Assembly: GCA_003049435.1 (NCBI GenBank) | Contig: PYSQ01000052.1 | Location: 1 to 64,000 of the forward strand | Direction: 5' to 3' | Length of the DNA stretch: 64,000 nucleotides | Source: Nakataea oryzae | Lineage: Eukaryota; Ascomycota; Sordariomycetes; Magnaporthales; Magnaporthaceae | Part shown: piece by piece, positions 46,737 to 58,894 of the stretch | How the letters are laid out: each line of letters opens with the position of its first letter | Numbering within the stretch: the stretch's first letter is position 1 | Position numbers and translations under genes: made by a program | Notes under the pieces: generated by a model | Database searches by the model: none | What the model saw: the letters and a program-made list of their open reading frames with translations, nothing else | What the model was told of the DNA's origin: nothing

Positions 46737-49250
46737 TCATGACATTGAGGAAAGCTCTCTTCTTTGCCGCTCCCACGTGCTTCTGCACACGCTCCTCATC
46801 AGTTTCTTGGGCGCCATTCGGCCCGTCATCAGCTCGAATGCCTCGATCGCCATCTCACTGACCACCTCGAGGCCGTCAACAACCACCCACGGCGGAGAGG
46901 CCGTGTCCCTGAAAACCTGCATCTGGGTCACGAGAGGAGTAATGATGGGCTCATATGCTAGCTGAGGCAGAAGAGAAGCACTCGGTTAGCACTTGCACTG
47001 TGTCAAAAGCCCTGGGTGCGTCTAGGCTGAATCCTATTCGCCATGCAAGTCTTGCGAAGGGGTGGGATGGCTCACCTCAACGACGACGCCGCCGGTCGGG
47101 CTCCCCAGCCACTGTCTGGGCAGCTCAAAATCAGACGGGGGTCCGCCGTCGGCGCTCGTGGCCGGCACACACGAGATTATGATGGTGGGGGGCTGGTAGG
47201 GCTCCGGCCAATCCTGCGAGATGGACGACAGCACATGGCAGACCTGGGTCTGCACATGCATGGTCGACGACGGTTTCTTGGTTTGGGTGATGCGATTAAA
47301 GTGGTCTGCGACCCGGACGGCGTTCTCGTACGTCCGGTTGTAGATGAAGATGTTGCGACAGCCCAGCTGGATCAGGGCGTAGATGGCCGCCCTTGCCATG
47401 CCGCCGGCGCCAATCACCAGCGCTGTCGTCTTGGACGGCCGGACGTAGTTCCGGGGGCTGATTGCCCGTTTGAGGCAGGTCAGGATGGAGCTCCAGTCCG
47501 TGTTGTCGCCGTAGAAGTCGGTCGCGGGGCCGGCCTTGTTCCTCGAGGTGGAGTGGCTGATGATCGAGCCGGCTTGGCCACGCAGGGGCAGCAGCACATT
47601 GACGGCGCCGATTGTGTTCGCGTGGTGGCTTTTCAGTTTGAGCTGTGGCATCACGGTCACCTTGAACGGCGCCGTGAGCGAGGCGCCGCCAAAGGAAGAG
47701 CCCTGGCTTATCTGCTGTAGTTCCTCGAGTGTCGAGCACGAGATGGCCTGGAAGGTGTGAGGCATACGCGAAAATCCGTACGCGGCCTGGTGCATGGCCG
47801 GCGAGATGGAGTAGGACACGCTCCGGCCGAGCACGTAGAACTGAAGCGGGTCCAGTATAAACTGAGTAAAGAGCGTCGCAAACTGGCTGCGGTAGGTGCA
47901 TACGGTCGCCAGGTGATCGCTGTTATCCATGCCGGGCGGCTTCACGGGGTTGAGAATGCTGGACTGGTAGGGTGTGCGCATGCCGAGGACCGAGTAGTCG
48001 TAGGCGACCAGTGTCGGCTTCGGGTCCGGGACGGCCAGCCGTATCCGCTCCCGGAACTCGACCAGTTTCTCGACCGGGCTGTCACCGGCGCAGAAGCGCG
48101 CCATCCTGACGAGATCGCAGCCAAGGGCCTGGGCGCGGAGGTAGTTATCGAGCTGGGCCGGATCTGACCAGGCGAGCGCCCCCAGGCCGCTGTACCAGAA
48201 GTTACCCATAACCCGGGTCCGTCCCCGGTGCTCGAGGATTCGGTTGACGAGGGCTGGGCTCCTTTGCAAGTCTAGACTGATATAGTCGACGTTGAGGCGG
48301 AGGCCAAGCGTGAGAAGGTCGACGTCAACCGAGTCTCTTTCTTCCAGAGGCCTTCGCCGCTGGCCTCTGGGGTTCTCCTCGACGTGGTAAATGATCGGGC
48401 AGGCCAGCTTTCTGCGAATCAGGGCCACCTGCTTCGCAATAACATTGGGCATGTCCTCGGGCCAGCGGTCTATTATGAACTCAACGCAATCTCCGGCGGC
48501 CTCCATGTCTTCCAAGTCGAGTGCCATGTCTAGCAGCCACGAAAGCCGGAGACGGAGGGCGTAAGAGTACTGCCTGAACTCCGGGGGCAGAGCGTTGAGG
48601 GCAAAGGGGCTCTCAAGCCACTTGCGCCGCCAGCCCTTGCCGTGGAGCAGGTCCAGGAAGGTTGTGAAGTCCTCCTTGGCGCTCAGCAGGGTCGAGGAGG
48701 TTGCCGAGAGCGCGTCCCACCGGGGCGTTGTCTCTCCCACAAAGTTAGGCCTGTTGCCCAGGGTGTCGTAAAGGTTGAAGTACTCAAAGTTGGAGCAGTG
48801 CCGGTGGCTCTGGTCGGCCTCGAGCAGGAGGTCGGCATCGGCACTGTCGAGAAATTCGAGCACCCTTTCCCTCTCGCGATGGACGTAGATAACCGGGTTT
48901 GCTGCCGTGTACTGTTCCAGCAGGCTCTGGGCCTCGTCGGACAGGCTGGTCATGCCGCACACGATGACGCAGCCGGTGCGGTTCGTGTCGAGCATCTGCT
49001 TGAAGACATCGGCGGTCTTGCGAGAGAAGGCGTCCTTGTCGTGCTGCCGGAGATAGGCGGCGCGAGACACGCCCGTGGCCTGCTCGAAGCAGTGGTCCTC
49101 TATCACCAGGCGACGGCGAAGGTGCAGGGCGGCGATGAAGCCGAGTGACCTCTTGCCGGCACCGCGGCTGCCCACCAAGACAATGGACGCCTCGGGGTTG
49201 TATAGGCGCTCGTTCCCTGGGGCGCAACTCGCCGCCGGGGTTCCCGTCAT
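46737..49250 (-). CDS. Quinate-repressor-like protein (shikimate kinase - dehydroquinase - shikimate dehydrogenase fusion)
   Basis: Homologue of the fungal quinate repressor (QutR/QA-1S), derived from the last three domains of the AROM polypeptide. Exons 47076-49250 and 46737-46961 join in phase to 799 residues, shorter than the known repressors (about 900). Shikimate-kinase-like domain: P-loop GSRGAGKRS at residues 27-35. Type I dehydroquinase-like domain about 270-440: the catalytic His is Trp352 (GNFWYS) and the Schiff-base Lys is Arg382 (DLVRMA), so it should be inactive. Shikimate-dehydrogenase-like domain about 470-799: SYSIS (479-483), Lys530, Asn551 and Asp585 (GDNTDW), and GAGGMAR (614-620) are intact, which would allow ligand binding. 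Divergent from a Zn2Cys6 gene; no quinate catabolic gene is in the window. Role as a repressor is inferred. Confidence 0.9.
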
Positions 49251-50249
49251 TTTGGCTGGGTCGCGACTCGAAGCCTGAGGCTGGCCCGTGGTCTCTCAGC
49301 AGCCAGCCTTGATCTATTGACGTGCGGTAGCAAGAATGCGGCGGCGCATCACATGCGGCGTCCCAGAGCGGTTCCCGGCAAGCATCCAGCGGCACCAAGA
49401 AACCGCTTGGGAGTCGCGCGACACGCGTCTGGCGAAGGAGAGTGGCGACAGGGCCGGGTCAGGTTGAATCGGCAGTTCCCACAGACATCTCTCTCTGTCT
49501 CTCACTCTCTCGCTTCAGCGGGCCTCCATGGCAGCCAAGCAGGTTCGGGACAAGTCAGTCAAGCAGCGACAAGAAGGCCTGCCAGGCGCAGAAGCAGCGC
49601 TGGGTCTTTGCGCCGGGCGCGTGCAGGCATAAATGGGAGCCGCGGCCAAGTCCAGATAGCCCCCCCTTGTGTCGCTTTTGTCGTGGCCCGGCAGATGCGA
49701 TAGCGCGGTGCGGAGCGGCGCTGCTGACAGACGCCACCGGACAATCCATCTTCCCCCGCCTGCACCACCATCCATGCCCCTGCCTGCCCTGAAAGAAACC
49801 GAGGGACTGAGAAAAATGGGGCCCACCGAGAAAAAGCTCGGCGTGTCGCGCTCTCACCATCATGGCTGGGGCGGATCCCCCGCTTTTTTTCCCCAGCCCG
49901 CGCCTAGCCGTCTCTTGTCTCCAAAGCTGCTTTGTGCTGGTCGCCGCGTGTCGATTCGGCTCAAGAAGTTTAACTGCAGCAATCAGATCGAGCGAGGTCG
50001 AGCCGTTCGTTCAGCTCAGAGACCCCCCCGGGCCGTTACAAGGGCTCGATGTGGAGGCCGGCGGTGCAGGACTCATGAGAGTGAGCACGACCCCTGGACT
50101 TTGCCAGCCAATCCAAGCCCAAGTCGGCTCCATCGCAGACCGTGCATCGTCCCTCGCTATAATTCACCGTCTCCCTCAGCACGCACATTGGCCGCCAAAT
50201 ACCCGGCCGCGTGGCACATGCCGGTGCGTCGCGAGTGCCCCATGAGACC
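49251..50249. other. Divergent promoter of the repressor-like gene and the Zn2Cys6 gene
   Basis: About 1 kb separating the two start codons, GC-rich, with a (TCTC)n-like run near 49486-49512. I did not find a clear repeated operator. No gene seen. Confidence 0.6.
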
Positions 50250-51501
50250 ATGACCTCCTCCGCCTCCGCCGCCGCTGCCGTGAAGGCCGCCGCGGACCAG
50301 CCGGACACACTGGACTGGCACCAGGCGGCGGCAAGCGAGGCGGCCACAGAGGAAGCTGCTTCGGCCAATCCCCGCAAGCGGAAGAAGAGCTCCCGGGCGT
50401 AAGTTGTCCCGCTATCACTGTGTCTCATGAACTCCGATACCTTACAATGAGAGAGCGCCCCGACAGCACCGCGCTAGGCATGCCGCTCAAAAAAAGGGGG
50501 GGCCAGCCAAATGTGACGGCATCGTATCGCGTCCAATCTAACGCGTCGAGAATGCCAGATGCGACTACTGTCATGTCAACCACCAGCCTTGCGACAATGC
50601 CAAGCCCCGCTGCAGCTACTGTGAGAAGCACGACAAGCAGTGCCTCTATCTGCGCCCGCAGAAGAAGCGGGGTCCCGCCCAGGGGTATCGCAATGCCCTG
50701 CACAGCATGCGCGAGAGTGCCGCTGCCTGGGGCGCCGCCTTGAGCCTCGTCCCCGAGCTGGCCTCGCTCGTCGAGGCCGCTGTCGCCCGGTCCGAGGAGG
50801 GTAGGCGCCTGGCTGTCGCCGTGAGGGATCCCCAGCAGCAGGATGCGCTCATCCAGTCGTGGCAGCAGAGCGTGGCGTTCCAGGCCTTCTTTGGAGATGA
50901 TGCTGCCGCCTCCACCGTTGGTGCCGGCGAGGGCGGCGAAGGCCAGGGCGAACCGAGACAGGGAACGGCGGGTGTTGCTGCCAGTGCGCCCGCAGCCCCC
51001 CTCGTGTCGGGCGCCTTGTCCCTGGGCAGACACAGACGGCCGTCGGCGTCTTCTGGAGAGCAACACGTATCCAATTCCGATTCGCAGGCCCCAAAGAATA
51101 GCATCTTGACCCCATCCCCTTCTCATGACGGCTCAAAGGGCCCACCCAGACCGTCCAACTCGGAGCGCTCGCATCCTTCTCTTTCGCTTTCCGATCTGGT
51201 GGCCAAGGATGCTGCAAGATCGTAAGTGCTCCTCCCGTTGCCCGAGCCTTTTTCAACCTACGGCGTGACACAAACAGCCAAGGAAAGACTAACCGTTCTC
51301 GTGAACAGCCCCGATGGCTTCTCCCAGACACTCGGGTCTCTGGGCTTCGCGCCGGGGGAGACCTTGGAGGACTTTGTCGCCATGGCCTCCAACCCTGAGC
51401 CAATGGAAGACCAATCACTAGACTTTGACCCCTCGCTCGGAAGCGAGATGGACCAAAAGGCATACTACGAGCTGCTGATGGGCAAGAGTTTCTTCTCCTG
51501 A
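50250..51501 (+). CDS. Small Zn2Cys6 transcription factor
   Basis: Fungal binuclear-cluster DNA-binding protein. Exons 50250-50398, 50559-51221 and 51309-51501 join in phase to 334 residues; the first intron interrupts just before the zinc cluster. Ligands are Cys51, 54, 61, 68, 71 and 78 (C-x2-C-x6-C-x6-C-x2-C-x6-C, from CDYCHVNHQPC to CEKHDKQC), flanked by the basic RKRKKSSRA before and RPQKKRGPAQGY after, a flank seen in several regulators. The loop between the second and third cysteines (HVNHQP) lacks the usual Arg/Lys residues. The rest is disordered plus an acidic C-terminus (EDFVAMASNPEPMEDQSLDF), possibly an activation region; the usual fungal_trans middle domain is absent. Divergently paired with the quinate-repressor-like gene. 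Confidence 0.88.
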
Positions 51502-51854
51502 GAGTCACAACAAAACAGGCTGCGCTGTCGAGAAGAACCAAAGCCACTCGAACCTAGCAGGCTAAGCAACGTCATGGGCGTTGAATTTACCAAATGACCA
51601 TCTCACAAAGAGACTACGGCATACGAAGTGGAAGATGACCACGATGAGCCCCCAAAGAGAAAACAGGCCACTCCTACAGGCCAACACAAGCACGGAAGGA
51701 GAAGATGGGAACATCGAAAAATGAAAGGAAAGAAACCGATACGTTTGTCACTAAAAGCGACCGCTATTCAATTCGGGCGTTGCAAAAAGGCCGGCCAAAA
51801 GAAGAAGAATCTTTTCTTTGAAGTAAAAAAAAAATTCGAAAACCAAGACACTCC
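51502..51854. other. Convergent 3' spacer
   Basis: 353 bp, A-rich near 51770-51845. No gene seen. Confidence 0.55.
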
Positions 51855-53224
51855 TCATGCGCCTGGGCCTCTCCCTGAAGAAAAAAGCCAAACGGCCGCC
51901 ATATCGGTGCACCTCTGGGCCCAGCCTAGGTCCCAGTTCATCCCTTGCAGAGTTATCATTTCCGCCGCAGTTAGAGCTGTGTGCTCGCGGCCATCCCTTT
52001 GTGCGGCCCAGACATATTGGCATATGTCCACCGTCAGCGCATTTGCGATGGTCGTCATCCCCACGGGAGAGGCGTCGGTGACGTCGCGGCCGCAGATCCT
52101 CAGAACTTCATGCAGGTCTTGCGACCATTCCCAGTGGCCGTCGGCGGCCTGGAGGCTTACAAGGAGCCGCAGAATCTCGATTCGATCCTGGGGGTCGTAG
52201 CCACCGGCAGCATATGGCTGTTGCGTCTGACGAGGCTGCTGATAAGACTGGTGCGCGGTCGAGACCATGCTGGTGTGCTTGCCGTCGGTGCTGCTGAGTG
52301 CCGGGCTTGGGCTTGTCCCGATCTGCTGTGCTAGCTGCTGCTGCTGTAGCTTGTGGTGGTAGGCATTGAGGGCACCCGGCGAGGGTTCCGCGGAGCTCAC
52401 GGGCGACGGTTGGCCGAAGTAGCCCTGCGAGGGGCCAGACGGTACCGACGCCCGGCCAAAGGCGGTCGTGACATGCGGCGACGACGACTGGTGAAGTGCG
52501 GCCGATCCGGCCGGGGCGAAGGACTGCACGTACGCATGCGCAGTTCCGGGGGCAGTAGCCGGGTTGGGATTAAAACCGATGTGAGTAGGGGTTCGCATCC
52601 CGGCGAGGACGAATATGGCGAGCAGGATCAGGTCGATAAAACTGATGATACACGGCATTGTCAGAGTGGCCAGTTCGAAAGCAGCACCTGCAAGGCCTGC
52701 CAAGGCTGGCTCATACCTGTTCACGGCTGAACCCGCCACCCCCAGAGCCCTCCAAATAATTCTGGCATCGCCATCGTTGGCGAAGCGAGTGGAATAGGAA
52801 GCGGGGCCAAGGGCCTCTTTGAGCTTCAGTTCTCTGTCAAGCTCGACAGTGAGGAAATATAGAGGCGCAATCCATATCCCGGCAAGTATTGCCAGCCACG
52901 CCGGAATGATAAATCGGTGGTATATGCCGGACTTTGCACCCAATAGGCAGCAGTATATTCCCAGGAAAAACTGTAGCCCCGTCTGCAGAAACGGGCGGAG
53001 GGATCGGGTGATTCGTCAGCGACGGCTGCTGTGTTTGTCTTTTATTCCACCCAGTGTATTGATGGGGAATGCAAACGTACCGCAACTACACCAAGAATGA
53101 ACACGATGCTGCGAACGGTGAATATGTAGATGATTCCGTAGACAACGGCTCCTGTGACCAAGCTTTGTACCGGGAGGATATACGAGAACGCCTTGGGGAT
53201 TGTGGTACAGCGTCCGGTGGACAT
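51855..53224 (-). CDS. Unrecognised multi-span membrane protein
   Basis: Two exons, 53081-53224 and 51855-52970, join at a codon boundary to 419 residues. About four membrane segments are visible: residues 14-35 (SYILPVQSLVTGAVVYGIIY region), 38-58, 70-90 (IPAWLAILAGIWIAPLYFL) and 130-165 (ending IISFIDLILLAIFVLAGM). A Pro/Ser/Gln-rich linker follows. The last 100 residues are again ordered: RIEILRLLVSLQAADGHWEW, then DLHEVLRICGRDV and ALTVDICQYVW. This tail resembles, by eye, the helical C-terminal module of fungal VWA-domain proteins, but no VWA domain is present. The ATG at 53224 starts directly before the first hydrophobic segment. Function not assigned. Confidence 0.72.
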
Positions 53225-55391
53225 TATGGCGGGCCTGGTGTCGCGATAGTCTCGCGAGGGGAAAAAAAGAACAGAACCAGAAAATAGGTAGAAAATTAAA
53301 GCAGGCCAGAACAGACGTAACCTAGATGGCAGCACCAAACGCGGGGTTGGAGAAGAGAATGACGGATGGAGAATGAATCGGCAATGCTTGGGCACAAGTC
53401 CGGCAAGCGTTCCATGGTGCCTCCAGCCTGCCTCGCCTACGGGTGTGGAAAGCAAAAGGGGGGAGAATCAAGAGAAAAAAAAAAGAGAAAAAAACAGGGC
53501 AGACGATGTGGACGGCGGGTGCGGCTGTTGTGCACCACTACCACAGCCATCCATCCAGATGAGCAGAAGCAGAGAGAGCCAGCACCGCAACCCGCCGTGG
53601 CGTTTGTCCCTCGTTCGCTCACGCTCATTTTGAAATACCACGCCCCCCCGTCCCCGCGCGCTGGGCCAAGACTAGCGTGCGGCTGATCGTCCATGTCCGA
53701 TGCCAGTCCCCCGGAAAGAGGCTAGGCCGTTTGTGATTGGCGAGGGAGCATTCAGGCCCCTGGACCCTGTGATTGACAGGGTGGGTAGTGTCGCCTTAGC
53801 TCCAGTTGTGTTATTTGCTGTTCTTTGGCCCGAGACTCCCGGCCGCGCTGGCAGGCCTGGCCAGCCTACAAGGGCAGGGCGGGGCGGTGGGCGGCTGGCG
53901 GTTGGCAGTCAAGCTTGGCTGGCAGCCGAGCCGGGCGGGTGCAGTGAGTAGCAGCGAATGGGCGATGATGATGAATGGTGCGAGCCTGGAGGCCTAGTGC
54001 CGTCTAGGGCAGGCACTCTTGGCAGCCAAATTTCTGTTTCGTGTTTCAACCACAAACAGCCATTCCCTTGGACAGGAAGACGAGCAGGCTAGCGCCACAG
54101 GTTGGCCTTCCATGGCCCGGGCTGGCTACCTGAGCAGGCACGTAGCCCGGAAGTTGGCAGAGGAAGAGAGACAGTCACAATTCTCCGTGCAGGTCTGGGG
54201 GATGCCCAAGAGGAGGAGCATGGTCGGAAAGTGGCCCTCCCGCAGGCCTGCCCTCTAATTCTAATTAACAGGGACGTACTCGACATGGCTTCTCCCGGAC
54301 GCCGAGCGCATTCACACTCGGTTTAGCCAGGCAACCGTCGGCCCAGAACAAAAAGAACCAAGCGAACGCGCAGCCCCCCGAGTTCGTTCGGCAGGCATGG
54401 AGATGAGCCCATATGCCTTCTGGAATCGCCGGAAGCGACGAGCTCGCTTGAGCAAATCTTTTTCTGCGGCGGTTGTGTGCACTGCGGGATCGGCAGGCGG
54501 CTCGAGTGGCCCGGCTGGGGTTACAGCACAGCATAATCATAACCGCCGTTTTATGCCGTGGCCGAGGACCGGCTCGTCTTGCCGGCGCGGCCATCCATGT
54601 TGTGTGCCATCGCACTTGAGAGCCAGGTGGATGCATCCGCTCTGGCTGGGGAGCTTGATTGAAGCTTCCGCCAATGAGACGAGCGGCGATGCTTGCTACC
54701 ACCCATGTACTGTGCATACCCAGGCAACCTACACGCCTATACACAGGTACATAAGATAGATAAGATAAATACATGCATGTTGTTCCACGCCGCTGTGCAC
54801 GAGTCTGGGAGCCCAGCTGTCCGCCGCGCATGGAATCCATCTTGGGCCTTGATTCGCAACCAGACACTGCGCGCTGCTCTGAAAATTGAAAACAAGGCCT
54901 CCATGCCCCGAAGGTATTGTCCCGAGCCTCACCCGGCAGACTGCAAGCTGCTGTTTCTTTGGAAAAGGCGATTTGCTCGCTACATAAACCAGGATCAAAT
55001 ATATCCATCCGATATAGCCAATATGAGCGAAGCCTCCCACTCGGATGAAGAAGCAGGTGCCCGTGCGCCCGACAGCGGGCGCCACGTGCTTCGCCGCGCC
55101 CATCAGGGTCCGTCCCTGGGGCAGCCAGAGCCTGCCCCACGCGGGCTCGATCCAGTTGCTTGATTGATTGATTGATTGCATTCAACCCTTGCAGCCGACG
55201 CGTCGCGTCATCAGTCTGCAGGCGCGATTTTAAAGCCGACTGCTCCGAACCGCACCCCTCGCAACGCAACGCGGTCGTGCTGTCCCGCGCATTGCATTGC
55301 ATTCGGCCTGATATAGTGTCCAGCGTCCCAGCCCGGCCCAGCTAGCGAGCGGCATGCCGTTGCCGACCCCGCTACGCTTTGATCCCATGTC
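53225..55391. other. Divergent spacer upstream of PMS1
   Basis: 2.2 kb between the membrane-protein gene and PMS1. Contains an A-rich tract at about 53470-53500 and a TTGA repeat at 55160-55178. A 345-codon minus-strand frame (54265-55302) is rich in Cys, Arg and Trp and lacks domains; I treat it as spurious. No gene seen. Confidence 0.55.
55160..55178 (+). repeat. TTGA tetranucleotide repeat
   Basis: Four TTGA units plus a partial fifth, about 215 bp upstream of the PMS1 start; candidate microsatellite. Confidence 0.95.
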
Positions 55392-58300
55392 ATGGCGCCA
55401 GCGGCAGCAACCCCCACGATCAAGGCCATCGAGGCGGCCACCGTAAGCGATCCATCGGGAGCCCCGCGGCACATGCCCAGAGACGGAGCCTATATGCTGA
55501 GACCCGCCTGCTGCAGGTCCATCAAATTCAGTCCGGCCAGGTCATTGTCGACCTCTGCTCCGTCGCGAAAGAGCTCGTCGAGAACAGCCTCGATGCTGGC
55601 GCCACGGCTATTGGTGAGTACCAACGCCCTCCTCAGAACACAGGCTGCTGCGCAGTCCTAACCCGGGACTCCTCCACACCAGAGGTGCGGTTCAAGAACC
55701 AGGGCCTCGACTCGATCGAGGTACAGGACAATGGCTCCGGCATAGCCCCACACAACTACGAGAGCCTGGCGCTCAAGCACTACACGTCAAAGCTGTCGTC
55801 GTATACGGACCTGGATACGCTGCAGACCTTTGGCTTCCGCGGCGAGGCCCTCTCGTCGCTGTGCGCCCTGTCCCACTTTACCGTCACCACCTGCCTGCAG
55901 TCCGACGCGCCCAAGGCCACCAAGCTCGAGTTCGAAACGTCCGGGAGACTCAAAGGCACCAGCATCGTTGCCGCCCAGAAGGGCACCACCGTCACGATCG
56001 AGACCCTCTTTTACAACCTCCCTGTCCGTCGTCGCGAGCTGGAACGCAACATCAAGCGCGAGTGGACCAAGGTCGTCAACCTCCTGAACCAGTATGCCTG
56101 CATCCAGACCGGCATCAAGTTTACCGTCTCTCAGCAGCCCACCAAGGGCAAGCGCACCACGCTATTCTCCACAAAGGGCAACCCGACCACCAGAGAGAAC
56201 ATTGTCAACGTCTTTGGCGCCAAAACCCTCTCGGCCCTGATAACCCTAGACCTTGAGCTCGAGCTCGAGCCCACCACAATCCGCGGCATCGCAGCGCTTG
56301 CCGGTGACAGTTCAAAAGATGCTGAGACGACGACGACGGTCCGCGTCCGCGGCCACATCTCACGCCCCGCCCGGGGAGAGGGAAGGCAGACCCCGGACCG
56401 CCAGATGTTCTACGTCAACGGACGGCCCTGCACGTTGCCTCAGTTTGCCAAAGTGTTCAACGAAGTTTACAAGGCCTACAACTCGACGCAGTCGCCCTTC
56501 ATCTTTGCCGATATCCAGCTCGACACCCACATGTACGACGTCAACGTCAGCCCCGACAAGCGAACCATACTCCTCCATGACCAGGGCCGTATGCTGGACA
56601 ACATGAGAGAGTCGCTCATCGAGCTTTTTGAGAAGCAGGACGTTACTATCCCCATTTCGCAGCTGCAGTCGCAGAAACTGACGCCCTCGTTCAAGACGCC
56701 CGTTCCTAACCGTCGGAGCGACACCCCGGTGGCCACTGCATCACGGTCCGCAAGAACGAACGATGCCGTGAAACTGGAAACCCCGTCACGGCCCCGGGCA
56801 CGTGAACCTGTCTCGAAGCCTGCGGAAGTGGACGGCATTGGAGATGAAGAAGACGATGATGACGATGAGGAGGAGGAGGTGGAGCATGTATCAGACTCAG
56901 CTCAAAGTTCTAGTACGGCAGCAAAGAGTATAAGTCTGCTCAGTCGGTGGGCTGACCGAAGATCAGCAGCTCGCCCCGGCTCGCCATCTCCTGCTCCCGA
57001 ACCACTAGGTTCTCGCCTTGACCCCCCAAAGGAGAACAATCCAAACGACCTTTCCGAACGTGTGGCGCTGATGGCCTCAAATCTGAGGGGCGATTATAGC
57101 TATGCCGACGAACCTAATAATTCGTCAACAGCGGCTACCCAGGGGAGACGAGGAAGTACAGAAGCTGGGGTTGATCGGACCCATGATGAACAGGAGAAAA
57201 GGACCGAGGGGAATTCGGACGTCTGTGTCGAGAGACCCATCCCATACATCGAACCGCCCAGAAGTCAGGCTCACAGGGCAGGACCCGCTGCATCGCTACC
57301 GCGCTCGTTCAAAGCACAGTCACCCGAGGTTGCTACCATCACGATCGGGGATCATGCCGTGACCAGTATCATTGGGTCACCTTCAAAACGCCAGAAGACC
57401 TACCACGTGCCCCCTTCAAGTCACTCCACGAAGTCTAGGTCCAGCGCAAAATCCAAGGCTCCTCTGCCCACCTTCAACGGGCGCCTCACGCAGATGTTTG
57501 CGGCCGCCTCGGCAAGAGCGATAGGAACGGCAGGAGTATCTCTGACCACTGGCCTACGGGAAGCTACTGAGGAAATCGAGGAACACTCGGCGTCTGAGTC
57601 CGGGGATGATGGCGAAGAAGGTGGAGAGCCTGATAAGGAAGGGGAAGAGATGCAGCTTCAATCCGAGGAGAATGAACCAGACGATGGCGTCGAAAGTCCC
57701 AATTCGAAAGAGGAAGAAGATGGACCGGAAGGCGAGGTCGCCGACCAGCAGGGCGGAGGCGATGAGCAAGAAATGTCTAGGAGCCCGAGCCCTGGCCTAT
57801 TTGTTGACTCTGATGACGGCGGGAACGATGAGTATGTGGACGAGGAGGAAAAGAAGCAGAGAGAGGAAGAAAAGATCCAGGAAATGATCAAAGAGGCAGA
57901 GAAAGCAGCCGAGGAGCCCAGCGAGGAGATGCAGAAGAGATCGAAGGTGTTCCTCAAGGGCGACTCTCGACGGAGGGACTCGACGCTTGAGCTGGTCCAG
58001 CGACTGAAATCAAACGAAGAATCGATCCGGCGGCAGATGGAGTCGTGGCATAGCCGTCTCGAGTCAGCAACTCCAGACCCGAGCACGCAAAGCAGCGACG
58101 ATGGAGATGATAACCTGGGTGTCGAGAGCATCGAGGCCGAGACGGCCGAACAGAAGCTGTCCTTGACCATCACCAAAGACGACTTTGCGAAAATGCGCAT
58201 TCTCGGGCAGTTCAACCTGGGTTTCATCCTGGCGGTGCGAGAGGCGGCGGGAAAGGAGACGGCCGCCCGATCAGGGGAGGACAGAGCGGCGGACGATGAG

Positions 58301-58894
58301 CTGTTCATCATCGATCAGCACGCCTCGGATGAGAAGTACAACTTTGAGCGCCTGCAGGCCAACACGGTGGTGCAGTCACAGCGCCTGGTGCGGCCCAAGC
58401 AGCTGGAGCTGACGGCGCTCGAGGAGGAAATCATAATCGAGAACCGGGCGGCGCTCGAGAGCAACGGGTTCATCGTTGAGACGGACCAGTCGGGCGAGTC
58501 GCCGGTCGGGTCGCGGTGCCGGCTGCTTAGTCTGCCGCTGAGCCGCGAGACGACATTTTCTCTTGCCGACCTCGAGGAGCTTATCAGCCTGCTGGCCGAG
58601 AACCCCACGTCGGGCGCCACGACGGTTCCCCGGCCCTCGCGGGTCCGCAGCATGTTCGCGATGCGCGCTTGCCGCAGCAGCGTCATGGTTGGCAAGGCGC
58701 TCTCGCGGGCCCAGATGACAAAGGTCGTGCGCCACATGGGCGAGATGGAGAAGCCGTGGAACTGCCCGCACGGAAGGCCGACTATGCGCCATCTCTGTGG
58801 GCTTGGCGCGGCTTGGGACAGGAGGGCGTGGACCGAGGGAGACGACTTTGATGGCGGGCGCATCCCAGTGGACTGGTCAGTCTATGAGGCGTAA
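55392..58894 (+). CDS. PMS1: DNA mismatch repair protein Pms1 (MutL-alpha endonuclease subunit)
   Basis: Partner of Mlh1 that nicks the discontinuous strand in mismatch repair. Exons 55392-55442, 55517-55613 and 55683-58894 join in phase to 1119 residues, longer than yeast Pms1 (873) because of an expanded linker. ATPase motifs: KELVENSLDAGAT (about residue 33), DNGSGI and TFGFRGEALSSLCAL, all intact. The MutL second domain follows with YVNGRPC. The middle (about 460-900) is acidic and low-complexity with long Glu/Asp runs. Endonuclease site: DQHASDEKYNFE near residue 926 fits DQHA(x)2E(x)4E. The zinc-binding motifs MRACRSS and CPHGRPTMRHL are near the end. The nuclease should therefore be active. 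Confident. Confidence 0.97.

Noticed and set aside
54265..55302. 345-codon minus-strand open frame
   Set aside because: Rich in Cys, Arg and Trp, no domain, overlaps other frames and the PMS1 upstream repeat; typical of GC-rich non-coding DNA.
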